Positions 8,178 through 16,700 of a stretch of 64,000 nucleotides of DNA are shown piece by piece (position 1 is the first letter of the stretch; each line of letters begins with the position of its first letter). A program made the translations under genes and the position numbers. The stretch comes from Acinetobacter kyonggiensis (GTDB lineage Bacteria > Pseudomonadota > Gammaproteobacteria > Pseudomonadales > Moraxellaceae). Location of the stretch: contig NZ_FNPK01000010.1 of assembly GCF_900107285.1 (NCBI RefSeq), positions 61,736 to 125,735 of the forward strand. The letters run 5' to 3'. Below the pieces are notes generated by a model, which did not search any database, was not told where the DNA came from, and was given only the letters and a program-made list of their open reading frames with translations.

Positions 8178-8509
8178 ATTGTCGAAATCTTTTGGTTTAA
8201 TGCTATAGATGTGAAGCAATTTTAGCTTTAATGCTTTGGGTCGCGCTTGATGATAAAAATAACGCAATTTTAAGATCCTCGTTCATCTGAGAGGGCATCT
8301 AAAATTAACCATGCTTGCTGATTTTTCTATGCCATTTGGCGCAATCTTGTTATGTACTCAATAAAGTGCGACATAAAGTAGCATTATCTTATTTTTTTTT
8401 AATTATTGTTAAAAAAATAATGTTTTTACTTCGCCTATTTTAAATAAAGTTGCCTATAAGAAAGCTACTTCGAAGGATACGATCTAACATCAATCATCGC
8501 TTTGGTTTA
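8178..8509. other. Upstream region of the ammonium transporter gene
   Basis: About 330 bp without a gene between the pnt terminator and the sigma-54 promoter. It is AT-rich, with a long T-run near 8391-8400. NtrC enhancer sites would be expected here if the promoter is nitrogen-controlled; I see no clean pair of NtrC half-sites. Confidence 0.5.
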
Positions 8510-8525
8510 TGGCATTGATTTTGCT
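8510..8525 (+). promoter_or_regulatory. Sigma-54 (RpoN) -24/-12 promoter
   Basis: TGGCAT (8510-8515), five bases, then TTGCT (8521-8525) fits the sigma-54 consensus TGGCAC-N5-TTGCW at all but one position and keeps the required GG-N10-GC spacing. Transcription would start about 12 bases downstream of the GC, some 20 bases before the amt start codon at 8559. Confidence 0.75.
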
Positions 8526-8558
8526 ATTTAGATGAATAATCTTTGGGGGAGATTATTC

Positions 8559-9896
8559 ATGAAAAAAATAAAATATTTATTCTTGTTGTTATGCTGCATC
8601 GCCTTGCCAAGTTTTGCCGCAGAATCATTAGCAACTCCAGCTCAAAATATTCAAGAAATCCGCTTATCTCTCGATAGTGTCTGGGTGGTCATGGGGGGAA
8701 TTCTGGTCTTTTTTATGCAGGCTGGTTTTGCATTGGTCGAAAGCGGTTCTGTACGCAGTAAGAATACCGTTAACGTGCTGATGAAAAATTATATGGATGC
8801 ATGTTTGGGTGGACTGGTCTTTTGGTTACTCGGTTTTGGGTTAATGTTTGGGGTTAATACTTCAGGTTGGATCGGGACAAGTCATTTTGCACCCAATGTG
8901 ATGGATGATTGGCATTGGAATTTATTGTTCTTCCAAATGATGTTTGCAGCAACAGCAACGACCATTGCCAGCGGTGCTATGGCTGAACGCATTCATTTTG
9001 TTGCTTATGTGGTCAGTGCAGCAGTGGTGAGTGGTTTGATTTATCCGATCTTTGGAAGTTGGGCATGGGGCAGTATTTTTGATGGCGAAGGTTGGTTAAA
9101 AGCTTTAGGTTTTATCGACTTTGCTGGTTCAACTGTGGTGCATTCAATCGGTGGTTGGGTGGCATTGGCAGGGATTATTGTCTTGGGTCCTCGTTTAGGA
9201 CGTTTTGGTCGAAATGGACAAAGTCACCATTTGGCAGGGCATAACCTACCGTTAGTTGCATTAGGCGGCTTTATCCTTTGGTTTGCATGGTTTGGTTTTA
9301 ATGCCGCGTCAACAGTGAATGCCAGTGTCAGTATTGGTCGAATTGCCCTAAATACCCATTTGGCTGCATGTTCTGGCGCAGTTGCTTATATGCTGTATGC
9401 GCTGATTCGTGGCAAGGCAATTCTAATGAAGACCACCATTAATGCTTCATTGGGTGGTTTGGTTGGAATTACCGCAGGCTGTGCAACCATGTCACCATTA
9501 TTTGCTGTTATTACCGGCTTAACCGCGGGTTTGATTGTTAGTGTAATGCCAAGCTTAATGGAAAAATTAAAATTGGATGATGTGGTGGATGCGGTGACTG
9601 TACATGGTTTTTGTGGGGCATGGGGAACGGTAGCGGCAGGCTTATTTTTTGAAGCAGATTTGTTTAATTCACATATTATTTCGATTCAGGTTTTAGGTGT
9701 GGTCGCTGCATTTGTTTGGGGCTTCGGCATTGCATTTGTGGTCTTTAAAGTGCTGGACAAACTTTTAGGTGGCTTGCGTGTGAGTAAACAGCATGAACAA
9801 CGTGGGTTAGATTATACCGAACATGCCGAGCTATCTTATCCAGAATTTCAGCGTGATGTGACTTTTGAAACGGACGATATGACCAAACGCCATTAA
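8559..9896 (+). CDS. amt: Ammonium transporter, Amt family
   Basis: A 445-aa inner-membrane channel for ammonium uptake. The ATG at 8559 is chosen because GGGGGAGA lies 6-7 bases before it and it opens a clear signal peptide (M-K-K-I-K-Y, hydrophobic run, then S-F-A-A). Eleven membrane helices follow. Both pore histidines are visible: H195 in S-T-V-V-H-S-I-G-G and H349 in V-T-V-H-G-F-C-G-A-W-G. The D-F-A-G-S-T aspartate that binds ammonium and the F-F-Q-M-M-F-A-A-T-A-T-T helix are also present. Unlike most amtB genes it has no glnK next to it; an unrecognised gene follows 11 bp downstream. The sigma-54 promoter fits nitrogen-limitation control. Confidence 0.93.
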   Translation: MKKIKYLFLLLCCIALPSFAAESLATPAQNIQEIRLSLDSVWVVMGGILVFFMQAGFALVESGSVRSKNTVNVLMKNYMDACLGGLVFWLLGFGLMFGVNTSGWIGTSHFAPNVMDDWHWNLLFFQMMFAATATTIASGAMAERIHFVAYVVSAAVVSGLIYPIFGSWAWGSIFDGEGWLKALGFIDFAGSTVVHSIGGWVALAGIIVLGPRLGRFGRNGQSHHLAGHNLPLVALGGFILWFAWFGFNAASTVNASVSIGRIALNTHLAACSGAVAYMLYALIRGKAILMKTTINASLGGLVGITAGCATMSPLFAVITGLTAGLIVSVMPSLMEKLKLDDVVDAVTVHGFCGAWGTVAAGLFFEADLFNSHIISIQVLGVVAAFVWGFGIAFVVFKVLDKLLGGLRVSKQHEQRGLDYTEHAELSYPEFQRDVTFETDDMTKRH

Positions 9897-9907
9897 GGAA
9901 TTGAGCA

Positions 9908-10516
9908 ATGCCGAATGAATTACTCAGTGTGATACAAAAGAAACAAGCGATTGAACGTGGTCTCAGTGACTATATGAATGCTACGGTATTGGAGCGCGTA
10001 CTGAATTACTGGGAGCAAGAATATGGAGACCAGCCTTCTTTTGTGCTCAATCGCTTTTTAAGTGAAATTTGTAATACCGATGAATTACGTTTTTATCGTA
10101 AAGAGATGCTAAGAAAAGTACTATCTGAAATGTCGGCTGTGGAGAAGCAGGTTTTATTGGAAATCAAACCGAAACTAGAGCCAGAAGAACTTATTTCAAT
10201 AGATATTGCCGATGCGTTCTTTGGCTTGGTTGATGCAGTGACGTTAACTGTTACAGCAACTGATTTGAATGACTTTAATGATGAAGTTAAACAACAGCTA
10301 CAAGACATGGGTTTAGCGATTGAGACATCGGTAAAAATTAATGATGCTGCTTTTATTGAGGTTTTACCACTGACCCTTTATGCCCAAGTGATTACCATCA
10401 TATATGAATGTTATTGTGAGTTTTATGGGCCAGCCAAGGCAGATCAAGTCTATGCAAGGGCGAAAATGCAGATTAAAACCAAATATCCTGATGTTGATTT
10501 ACATCAATTATTATAG
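9908..10516 (+). CDS. Conserved-looking protein of unknown function, co-transcribed with amt
   Basis: I do not recognise this 202-aa protein. It is acidic and soluble-looking, with no signal peptide or membrane helix. The N-terminal half is predicted helical (L-E-R-V-L-N-Y-W-E-Q-E-Y-G, then L-N-R-F-L-S-E-I-C). The C-terminal part has F-Y-G-P-A-K-A-D-Q-V-Y-A-R-A-K and ends K-Y-P-D-V-D-L-H-Q-L-L. AAGGA precedes the ATG at good spacing, and the 11-bp gap to amt plus a shared terminator make one operon likely. It takes the place where glnK, the PII regulator, often sits, but shows no PII T-loop or fold signature. A role linked to ammonium uptake is inferred only from position. Confidence 0.75.
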   Translation: MPNELLSVIQKKQAIERGLSDYMNATVLERVLNYWEQEYGDQPSFVLNRFLSEICNTDELRFYRKEMLRKVLSEMSAVEKQVLLEIKPKLEPEELISIDIADAFFGLVDAVTLTVTATDLNDFNDEVKQQLQDMGLAIETSVKINDAAFIEVLPLTLYAQVITIIYECYCEFYGPAKADQVYARAKMQIKTKYPDVDLHQLL

Positions 10517-10591
10517 TTGCAATGAATCATCTTGCTGCTGTGATTGAGTTTGTTGGTCAGCACGCCATGCTAAAACAGAAGTCCTAAGATG

Positions 10592-10619
10592 AAAAAAGCG
10601 ACCTTAAGGTCGCTTTTTT
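10592..10619. terminator. Bidirectional terminator between amt operon and rsfS
   Basis: AAAAAAGCGACC and GGTCGCTTTTTT form a perfect 12-bp stem around TTAA. A-tract and T-tract on opposite sides allow it to stop both the plus-strand amt unit and the minus-strand rsfS unit. Confidence 0.9.
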
Positions 10620-10622
10620 TCT

Positions 10623-11024
10623 TTACGCTATCGATTCTGGAGTGGCACGCCATAAGCTTTCAAGGTCGTAAAATTTACGTGCCGCTGGAAGCATAACGTG
10701 GACAACCACAAAACCAAGGTCGATTAAGATCCATTCTGCATCACGTTCACCTTCAACACCGAGAGGGCGAAAACCTGCTTTACGTGCTTCTTCAGCAACA
10801 TTATTTGCAAGGGCTTTAATGTGACGCGTTGATGTGCCGCTAGCAATCACCATGGCATCTGCCACATTACTAATCGCGCTTACATCAATTTCAAGAATAT
10901 CTTTTGCTTTTACATCTAATAGGGCTTCATGTACAACTTTTAAGCAAGCTTGTACATCTTGAGCTTGAGAATTCATTGCGATATCGAGAGAATTAGAAGC
11001 GCTGGGCGATGGTTCTAAATTCAT
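10623..11024 (-). CDS. rsfS: Ribosome silencing factor RsfS
   Basis: About 133 aa, RsfS/Iojap family. It binds ribosomal protein L14 (uL14) on the 50S subunit and blocks joining with 30S, lowering translation in stationary phase or starvation. The family signatures are G-V-E-G-E-R-D-A-E-W followed by I-D-L-G-F-V-V-V-H, and A-S-G-T-S-T-R-H near the middle. The start is uncertain: ATGs at 11054, 11024 and 10976 are in frame and none has a strong ribosome binding site; 11024 fits my memory of Acinetobacter homologues. It is last in a minus-strand series after hyi, separated by about 78 bp that could hold its own promoter. The usual nadD neighbour is absent. Confidence 0.9.
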   Translation of the reverse strand: MNLEPSPSASNSLDIAMNSQAQDVQACLKVVHEALLDVKAKDILEIDVSAISNVADAMVIASGTSTRHIKALANNVAEEARKAGFRPLGVEGERDAEWILIDLGFVVVHVMLPAARKFYDLESLWRATPESIA

Positions 11025-11101
11025 AAAGGGTTTTATTTCCAGACAATAACTCATCGTGTAATATAGCGGTTTTAGTGCTGTATTTCAATTCTGTTCATAA
11101 T

Positions 11102-11896
11102 TTAACTTTGCGGATGTTTTGCAAAATATTTATCTTTCCATGCAAAGGAATGGCTGGAATGGGCTTGTGGTCTATATTCGGCTGCAATATAGCCGCTGTA
11201 TGCACTTTGATTGAGCCATTGAAAAATTTCTGCAAAATGTATTTGTGCGCTATCGGGTTCATGCCGTCCGGGGCAGTCGGCAAATTGAATATGCCCAATA
11301 TCGTGAATATTTTCTTTTAAGGCTTCCAGTACATCTTCACCCATCATTGCCATATGGTAACAGTCATATTGCATTTTAAGGGCAGGGTGTTGCACAGCTT
11401 CTAACATTTCTTGTGCTTGAGCAATATTTTGCACTAAAAAGCGTGGCATATCGGTGCTATTAATCATTTCAAAAACAGGTTGAAGATGATGATCGGATAG
11501 CATATGACAGGCAAGTTTAAGATTGCTCGATAAAGTATTTAAACAAGGCAGTAAGTCTGAGTCGAGTGGTTGTTTACCCGCTAAAATATTGACACTAGGC
11601 ACATTCAGCGCAGTGGCGTATTGAATGGCTTGTTCTAAACCACGGTGAAACTCCAGTTCCATCCCCGGAACACCAGCTAAACCATTGCCACCTTGCATTA
11701 AGTCACCAGCAGGTACATTAATCAGGCAAAGGGTCAGGTCATGCATGGTGAGTTGACTTTGAATTTGCTCGATGCTGAGTTCATAAGGAAATTGAATCTC
11801 AACATGTTTAAAACCCTGTGCCTGAGCCAGAGCAAAGCGCTCAATTAAGGGTACTTCAGTAAAAATCATCGATAGATTTACAGCCAACTTAATCAT
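11102..11896 (-). CDS. hyi: Hydroxypyruvate isomerase-like TIM-barrel protein
   Basis: 264 aa, xylose-isomerase-like TIM barrel of the Hyi/OtnI group. These enzymes interconvert hydroxypyruvate and tartronate semialdehyde, or 2-oxo-tetronate isomers. The metal and catalytic carboxylates sit in the expected order: Glu in F-E-M-I-N, Asp in Q-Y-D-C-Y-H, Gln in I-Q-F-A-D with C-P-G-R-H-E-P after it, and Glu in A-A-E-Y-R-P. The length is the family norm. The next gene upstream encodes a tartronate-semialdehyde reductase-like enzyme, the same pairing as in gcl-hyi-glxR glyoxylate operons, though gcl is absent here. The exact substrate is inferred. Confidence 0.8.
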   Translation of the reverse strand: MIKLAVNLSMIFTEVPLIERFALAQAQGFKHVEIQFPYELSIEQIQSQLTMHDLTLCLINVPAGDLMQGGNGLAGVPGMELEFHRGLEQAIQYATALNVPSVNILAGKQPLDSDLLPCLNTLSSNLKLACHMLSDHHLQPVFEMINSTDMPRFLVQNIAQAQEMLEAVQHPALKMQYDCYHMAMMGEDVLEALKENIHDIGHIQFADCPGRHEPDSAQIHFAEIFQWLNQSAYSGYIAAEYRPQAHSSHSFAWKDKYFAKHPQS

Positions 11897-11929
11897 GCCT
11901 TTACTCCTTGTCGGTTAAAAGTGAGCTGC

Positions 11930-12796
11930 TTAAGATTCAATCAGTTGAATCACTGTTGCAAGATCAGCTTCAGCATAGCCTTTATTTTGATGGCTTTGCA
12001 ATTGTGATAGTGCTTGTTTTGCAACTGGAATATTTAAATGGAATTGTTCTGCCAGCTGAACCGCATTATTTAAGTCTTTGGACAAAGTTTGCACTTTCCA
12101 TTGCACAGGTTCAAAAGTATGGGTCGCCATACGCGGGGTTAAAATTTGGAAAGGTTTTGAGTCGGCAAATCCACCTGCCAATGCCGGCGCCAGCAAAGTG
12201 GTATCTACACCTGCTTGAGCAGCTAGAGCAACTGCTTCAGCAATTAAGGTACTGTTTGCAGCCACAATCAGTTGATTGCATATTTTGGTGGCTTGCCCAG
12301 TGCCTGTTTCCCCCATTCGGGTGACGCGTTGTGAAAGCACGTTATAAATCAGCGATAAATCCTGAATGGTTTGTAGATCACCCCCAGCAAAAATCACCAG
12401 TGTGCCTTGTTCAGCCCCCGCCGTCCCACCCGAAACAGGGGAGTCTATCCACTGCACTTGATGCAGTTGCGCTTGCTCTGCCAAGGCTTTGGTTTGATCG
12501 ACCGATAAACTAGAGAAATCAACAATCACTTGCTCAGCACATAATTGCGCTTGAATTTGATCATAAACAGATTGCACCGCTGCATCATCAGCCAAACAGG
12601 TCAAAATAACCGGATATTGCCCAATCTCTTGCAGCTCTAAGGCCATGGCGCCCATATCAATCAGAACGTCACATGCGGATGCCGTTCGATTCCACACCGC
12701 CACGGTAAAACCTGCTTGAATGAGTCGAGTTGCCATTCGGCTACCCATCAGCCCCATACCTAAAAATGCAATTTTTGTATTACGATCAAAACTCAT
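11930..12796 (-). CDS. NAD(P)-dependent beta-hydroxyacid dehydrogenase, tartronate semialdehyde reductase-like
   Basis: 288 aa from the ATG at 12796, which has AGAG upstream; a start 6 codons earlier is possible. The N-terminal Rossmann domain begins F-L-G-M-G-L-M-G. D-S-P-V-S-G-G-T-A-G-A is the substrate-binding loop and the lysine in T-G-Q-A-T-K-I-C-N-Q is the catalytic base. S-K-D-L-N-N-A completes the GarR/GlxR/3-hydroxyisobutyrate dehydrogenase signature. With hyi 33 bp downstream, reduction of tartronate semialdehyde to glycerate is the most coherent role. 3-hydroxyisobutyrate or succinic semialdehyde are alternative substrates, the former made thinkable by the crotonase gene just upstream. 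Confidence 0.82.
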   Translation of the reverse strand: MSFDRNTKIAFLGMGLMGSRMATRLIQAGFTVAVWNRTASACDVLIDMGAMALELQEIGQYPVILTCLADDAAVQSVYDQIQAQLCAEQVIVDFSSLSVDQTKALAEQAQLHQVQWIDSPVSGGTAGAEQGTLVIFAGGDLQTIQDLSLIYNVLSQRVTRMGETGTGQATKICNQLIVAANSTLIAEAVALAAQAGVDTTLLAPALAGGFADSKPFQILTPRMATHTFEPVQWKVQTLSKDLNNAVQLAEQFHLNIPVAKQALSQLQSHQNKGYAEADLATVIQLIES

Positions 12797-12832
12797 GTGT
12801 TTTTCTCTGCACAATGTTGTTATTTCAATAGT

Positions 12833-13621
12833 TTACTTATATTGGCGCGGTAAAAATTGAACTTCGGGGTTCTTGTCTTTTTTACGCGCTAATTTACTAT
12901 TTTTACCTAAAAGTAATTTCAGTTGCCAGATTTTTTCGAGGCGTAAAGATTTTTTCGGTTCATGTTCCATGGCATCAAGGACGCGTTTAGCTGCGGTTAA
13001 GGCATCAGGAGAGCGTTGTAACATTTCTTCTGCAATGGCTTGGGCTTTGCTGATTGGCGATTCATCTAAATGGGTCACTAAACCAATTTCTTTGGCATAC
13101 GTGGCATTGAAAATTCGACCTGTTAAAGTTAGTTCTTTCGCAAGATCGACACTGATAATACCTTTAATGGAACGTGTCAGTCCCATGTCTGGAACCAATC
13201 CCCAACGACTTTCCATAATCGACATTTGGGTATCAGGATGAGCAATACGAATATCCGCAGCCAGTGCCAATTGCATGCCTGCACCCAGACAATACCCTTC
13301 AAGTGCAGCAATCACAGGAACAGGCAGTTCTTGCCAAATGAGAAATGCTTTTTGAAATAGGCTTTGCCCCGGTTTAATCAGTTCCCATGCTGCATAAGCG
13401 GTATTTTTTGGAGCATTTAAATCGGCAAGGTCAATTCCAGCACTAAAGACATGTGCTTCACCGGTTAAAATAACGCAGCGAATCGAACGGTCTTTTTTAA
13501 TTTGATTGGCTGCATTGACCAATTCGCGTAGTAAAGCAAAGCTCATGGCATTGCGTTTTTCTGGACGGTTTAAAGATACTGTTGCGATGCCATTGTTTTT
13601 TTCTATGCGAAGTAACGCCAT
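12833..13621 (-). CDS. Crotonase-family protein (enoyl-CoA hydratase/isomerase)
   Basis: 262 aa. The oxyanion-hole segments S-A-G-I-D-L and A-L-E-G-Y-C-L-G-A-G-M-Q-L-A are clear. Of the two catalytic glutamates of classical enoyl-CoA hydratase, the first position (after G-A-G-M) is Gln, while the second is kept in M-E-S-R-W-G-L. A downstream Asp in G-L-V-P-D-M-G lines up with the aspartate used by dienoyl-CoA isomerases. It may thus be an isomerase or a hydratase with altered chemistry; I would not fix the reaction. The C-terminus is lysine-rich. It is first of a minus-strand series, 36 bp before the dehydrogenase gene. Confidence 0.82.
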   Translation of the reverse strand: MALLRIEKNNGIATVSLNRPEKRNAMSFALLRELVNAANQIKKDRSIRCVILTGEAHVFSAGIDLADLNAPKNTAYAAWELIKPGQSLFQKAFLIWQELPVPVIAALEGYCLGAGMQLALAADIRIAHPDTQMSIMESRWGLVPDMGLTRSIKGIISVDLAKELTLTGRIFNATYAKEIGLVTHLDESPISKAQAIAEEMLQRSPDALTAAKRVLDAMEHEPKKSLRLEKIWQLKLLLGKNSKLARKKDKNPEVQFLPRQYK

Positions 13622-13736
13622 GAGATAGACCTATATTTTTTTAGATTGTTTTGAGCATAACACGGTCATTTCTCTGATACATGACAGTCGAGTCACATCT
13701 AAATCTAGACGCTACTGCCACGATTTGCATCAGACC

Positions 13737-16547
13737 CTAGAGATTTGTTTTGTTTAAAATTTGCTGTGCTGCCTGTTCGACCAGTTGAATGACGGATTGT
13801 AATTCATCCAAGCGTTTTAGCGTCTCTTGAATAAAGCTGTCATCAGCTTTACGCCGTTCTTTGCGTAAAGAAGAAATAAACTGTTCAAATCCACCTGTAA
13901 CCTCTTGTAGGTTCTGCACACCAACATAGCGTGTTGCACCATATAAACGATGCAGGACATGTTCGAGTTGCGGAAAATCTTCCAATTCAATCAACTGTTG
14001 TATTTCATTGATTTCCGCTGGGAAACTATCAACCAACATTTTCAGTAAATCAATCGCCAAATCTTCTTTATTGGCAGCCAGTTGCAAACTTTGTTGCCAA
14101 TCTAAAATATGCGGATCGAGTGCTTCAATCAGGATGGCTTTATCGGCAACTTTGGCTTTTTTAAAGCTTTCTGATGTCCAATGGGTCAAAATTTGAATAA
14201 TTTGTTCCATTTGAATCGGTTTGGTGACGTAATCATCCATACCGACCTGTAACAGTTTTTGTTTCTCATCTGCAAGTGCATGTGCTGTCAATGCAATAAT
14301 TGGCAGGCGTTTATGGTTTTCTAAGGTCGATTCTAGCGAGCGAATCGCACGTGTGGTATCAATACCAGACATCACTGGCATTTGAATATCCATGAACACC
14401 ACATCAAATGCAGCCAACCCTTTTTCAATTCGCTTCTGAATAATTTCAAGCGCTTCTTGACCACTTAACGCTTTAGTCGTTTTGACATTCAGTTCACCCA
14501 ATAGCGCTTCTAAAACTATTAAATTCGGTAAATGATCATCTACTGCAAGTACATGTAAACCTTGCCCATTAAATTCTTCATGGACATCATGTTCAAAAAT
14601 AGGCTGATTGCTGAGCAGTTGAATTAATGCGCTGCGACTGAGCGGTTGATACATTGGTCGCGCCCGATATTCGCTTAACATGTTGGGATCGAGCGCCATT
14701 TGATAACCGTAGACGGCAATGTTGCCAGAATAGCGATTTCGAATTTCTTTTAATAATGCTTCGCCATCACCACTATGATCGACAATCAGCCAAGTGTTTT
14801 CATCACTTTCCGAGAAGCGCTTCAGTTGACTAAATAAATCTAGAATCGAGCTGGTTTCGACATGATGGACACCATAATTTTCCAGATAATGTCGTAAAAT
14901 ATTTGCCGTTGCAGGATGTGCTAAGTACGATACCACCTGCATTTTATTAAAGTTTGGATGTTCAATTTCAATTTCGTCATCCACAGCAAACCGAGCGGTA
15001 AACCAGAAGGTTGAGCCTTTTTCAGTTGGTGCGCGTTCTTGGTTATCTTCAAAACCAATTTGACCTTGCATTAAATGCACTAACTGTTTGGAAATGGCTA
15101 AACCTAGACCTGTACCCCCAAACTGGCGGGTGACTGAAGCATCGCCTTGCGAGAAGGATTCAAACAGTTTTTTACGGTCTGTACCACTTAAACCAATCCC
15201 GCTGTCTTGTACGCTAAAGTGTAATAAACAGTGACCAATATCATCATGTTCCATCCGTGCACGGACAATAATTTCACCATCTGGAGTGAACTTAATGGCA
15301 TTGGAAATGAGGTTGGTCAGAATTTGTTTGAAACGTAGTGCATCACCCACCATTTGGGTCGGTATATTGTCAGCATAGTAAAAAGCCATATCAATATGCT
15401 TTTGTGCAGCCAAGGGCGAGAGCATATCCATCACATCAAAAATGGCTTCTTCTAGGTCAAAGGGTGCGGTTTCTAATTCTAATTTACCGGCATCAATTTT
15501 CGAGAAATCGAGCACATCATTAATTAGGGCCAAAAGATGGGCAGATGATTTACGAATGGTCTGCAAATATAAGTTTTGTTCATTGCTTAAATTGCCTTGG
15601 CGCAGCAATAAATGAATAAAGCCATCAATACTATTTAACGGGGTGCGTAATTCATGACTGATATTGGCCAAGAACACCGATTTAGACTGGTTCGCGGAAA
15701 TGGCTTGGTCACGTGCTTGACGATAGGTAATATTTTGCACTTCTAAGGTGTCTAGAGTACGGCGTAAATCATCTTCAGTTTGTTCGGTATGTTCTTTTAG
15801 TTCTAAAAAACTGAAATGTAGACGCTTAACCACATTGGCAATATCACGCTGGAGTAAGCGTAATTCACCAGTACTGTTAATGACCATGTGCTGGTCTAGT
15901 GTGTCAGCATTTAAGCGTTGTAATTGCATACGAATTTCGTACATCGGTGCAATCCAGCGACGTGAATAAAAATTCAAACACAATAACAGCAGCAATAAAG
16001 TCAGTAGACCAGTCGCCACCAGTACAATCATGACACGATAACGTGCAATTTCGAGTGGCTGGTTGTCGAGTTCAATCACCAGTTGTGCCGGTGATTGTGT
16101 ATTTTCATTAATATTGAGTGCGTAAATATTATTTTTATTATAAGAAATTGGGCCAACAAAAGAGGCTTTGGAGTGAATTGCAGGCCAAGGGTCTTGGTCT
16201 TGAAAACCAATGCTTAAACGGTTTCGACCTTTGGGGTCAATAATCGCGGCACGAATAACATGTTTTTCATTTAACATGCTTTGCATGGCATTACGCGCTT
16301 GATCATATTGCCAAGGATAACGATTGAGTAGGTCGAGTGCAGCTTCAGACGTGGGTTGGTAACGTGTCATAATAGCAATTGCCATTTGTTTTTGCTGCGC
16401 ACGTGATGCGTTTGACGTTTCGGATAAAACCAACAATGCACCAACACATGCCAAAATCGTAATTGGCACAAAAATCAGTGCAATTAATTGTCCATAAGCA
16501 TGATTTAAGTGTAGACGCTTAAATAACTTTTTATTGATATTTGACAT
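13737..16547 (-). CDS. gacS: Hybrid sensor histidine kinase GacS/BarA
   Basis: 936 aa, inner membrane. Order: helix about 18-42, a periplasmic sensor of about 130 residues, helix about 171-193 and a HAMP linker. Next come the HisKA domain with the phosphorylated His near 298 (A-N-I-S-H-E-L-R-T-P) and the HATPase ending in G-T-G-L-G-L-A-I-S-K. A degenerate receiver-like segment precedes a true REC domain (V-D-D-H-L-P-N, phospho-Asp in V-F-M-D-I-Q-M-P). The C-terminal Hpt carries L-H-R-L-Y-G-A. This tripartite kinase-REC-Hpt layout and the position beside cysM identify GacS/BarA. It would phosphorylate GacA/UvrY, not in this window, to drive Csr/Rsm small RNAs and lifestyle genes. Divergent from cysM. 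Confidence 0.93.
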   Translation of the reverse strand: MSNINKKLFKRLHLNHAYGQLIALIFVPITILACVGALLVLSETSNASRAQQKQMAIAIMTRYQPTSEAALDLLNRYPWQYDQARNAMQSMLNEKHVIRAAIIDPKGRNRLSIGFQDQDPWPAIHSKASFVGPISYNKNNIYALNINENTQSPAQLVIELDNQPLEIARYRVMIVLVATGLLTLLLLLLCLNFYSRRWIAPMYEIRMQLQRLNADTLDQHMVINSTGELRLLQRDIANVVKRLHFSFLELKEHTEQTEDDLRRTLDTLEVQNITYRQARDQAISANQSKSVFLANISHELRTPLNSIDGFIHLLLRQGNLSNEQNLYLQTIRKSSAHLLALINDVLDFSKIDAGKLELETAPFDLEEAIFDVMDMLSPLAAQKHIDMAFYYADNIPTQMVGDALRFKQILTNLISNAIKFTPDGEIIVRARMEHDDIGHCLLHFSVQDSGIGLSGTDRKKLFESFSQGDASVTRQFGGTGLGLAISKQLVHLMQGQIGFEDNQERAPTEKGSTFWFTARFAVDDEIEIEHPNFNKMQVVSYLAHPATANILRHYLENYGVHHVETSSILDLFSQLKRFSESDENTWLIVDHSGDGEALLKEIRNRYSGNIAVYGYQMALDPNMLSEYRARPMYQPLSRSALIQLLSNQPIFEHDVHEEFNGQGLHVLAVDDHLPNLIVLEALLGELNVKTTKALSGQEALEIIQKRIEKGLAAFDVVFMDIQMPVMSGIDTTRAIRSLESTLENHKRLPIIALTAHALADEKQKLLQVGMDDYVTKPIQMEQIIQILTHWTSESFKKAKVADKAILIEALDPHILDWQQSLQLAANKEDLAIDLLKMLVDSFPAEINEIQQLIELEDFPQLEHVLHRLYGATRYVGVQNLQEVTGGFEQFISSLRKERRKADDSFIQETLKRLDELQSVIQLVEQAAQQILNKTNL

Positions 16548-16643
16548 GGTTAAAGCAGTTTATTTCCTATGCACGGCAGTTTAGCATGCTTTATTTGAAA
16601 CTGATTGCGCTTTAATCACTTTCAATAAAAAGCCAGTTAAATG

Positions 16644-16682
16644 GGTGCAGCGCCTAGCATTTTTTCATACAATAGGCGCACC
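16644..16682. promoter_or_regulatory. Hairpin in the cysM leader
   Basis: GGTG (16644-16647) and CGCCTA (16651-16656) pair with TAGGCG-CACC (16673-16682), leaving a 3-base bulge and a 16-base loop that is T-rich. It ends 18 bases before the cysM ATG. It might be an operator between gacS and cysM or an RNA structure in the cysM leader. Confidence 0.45.
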
Positions 16683-16700
16683 TCGATCTAGGTGCAAATA

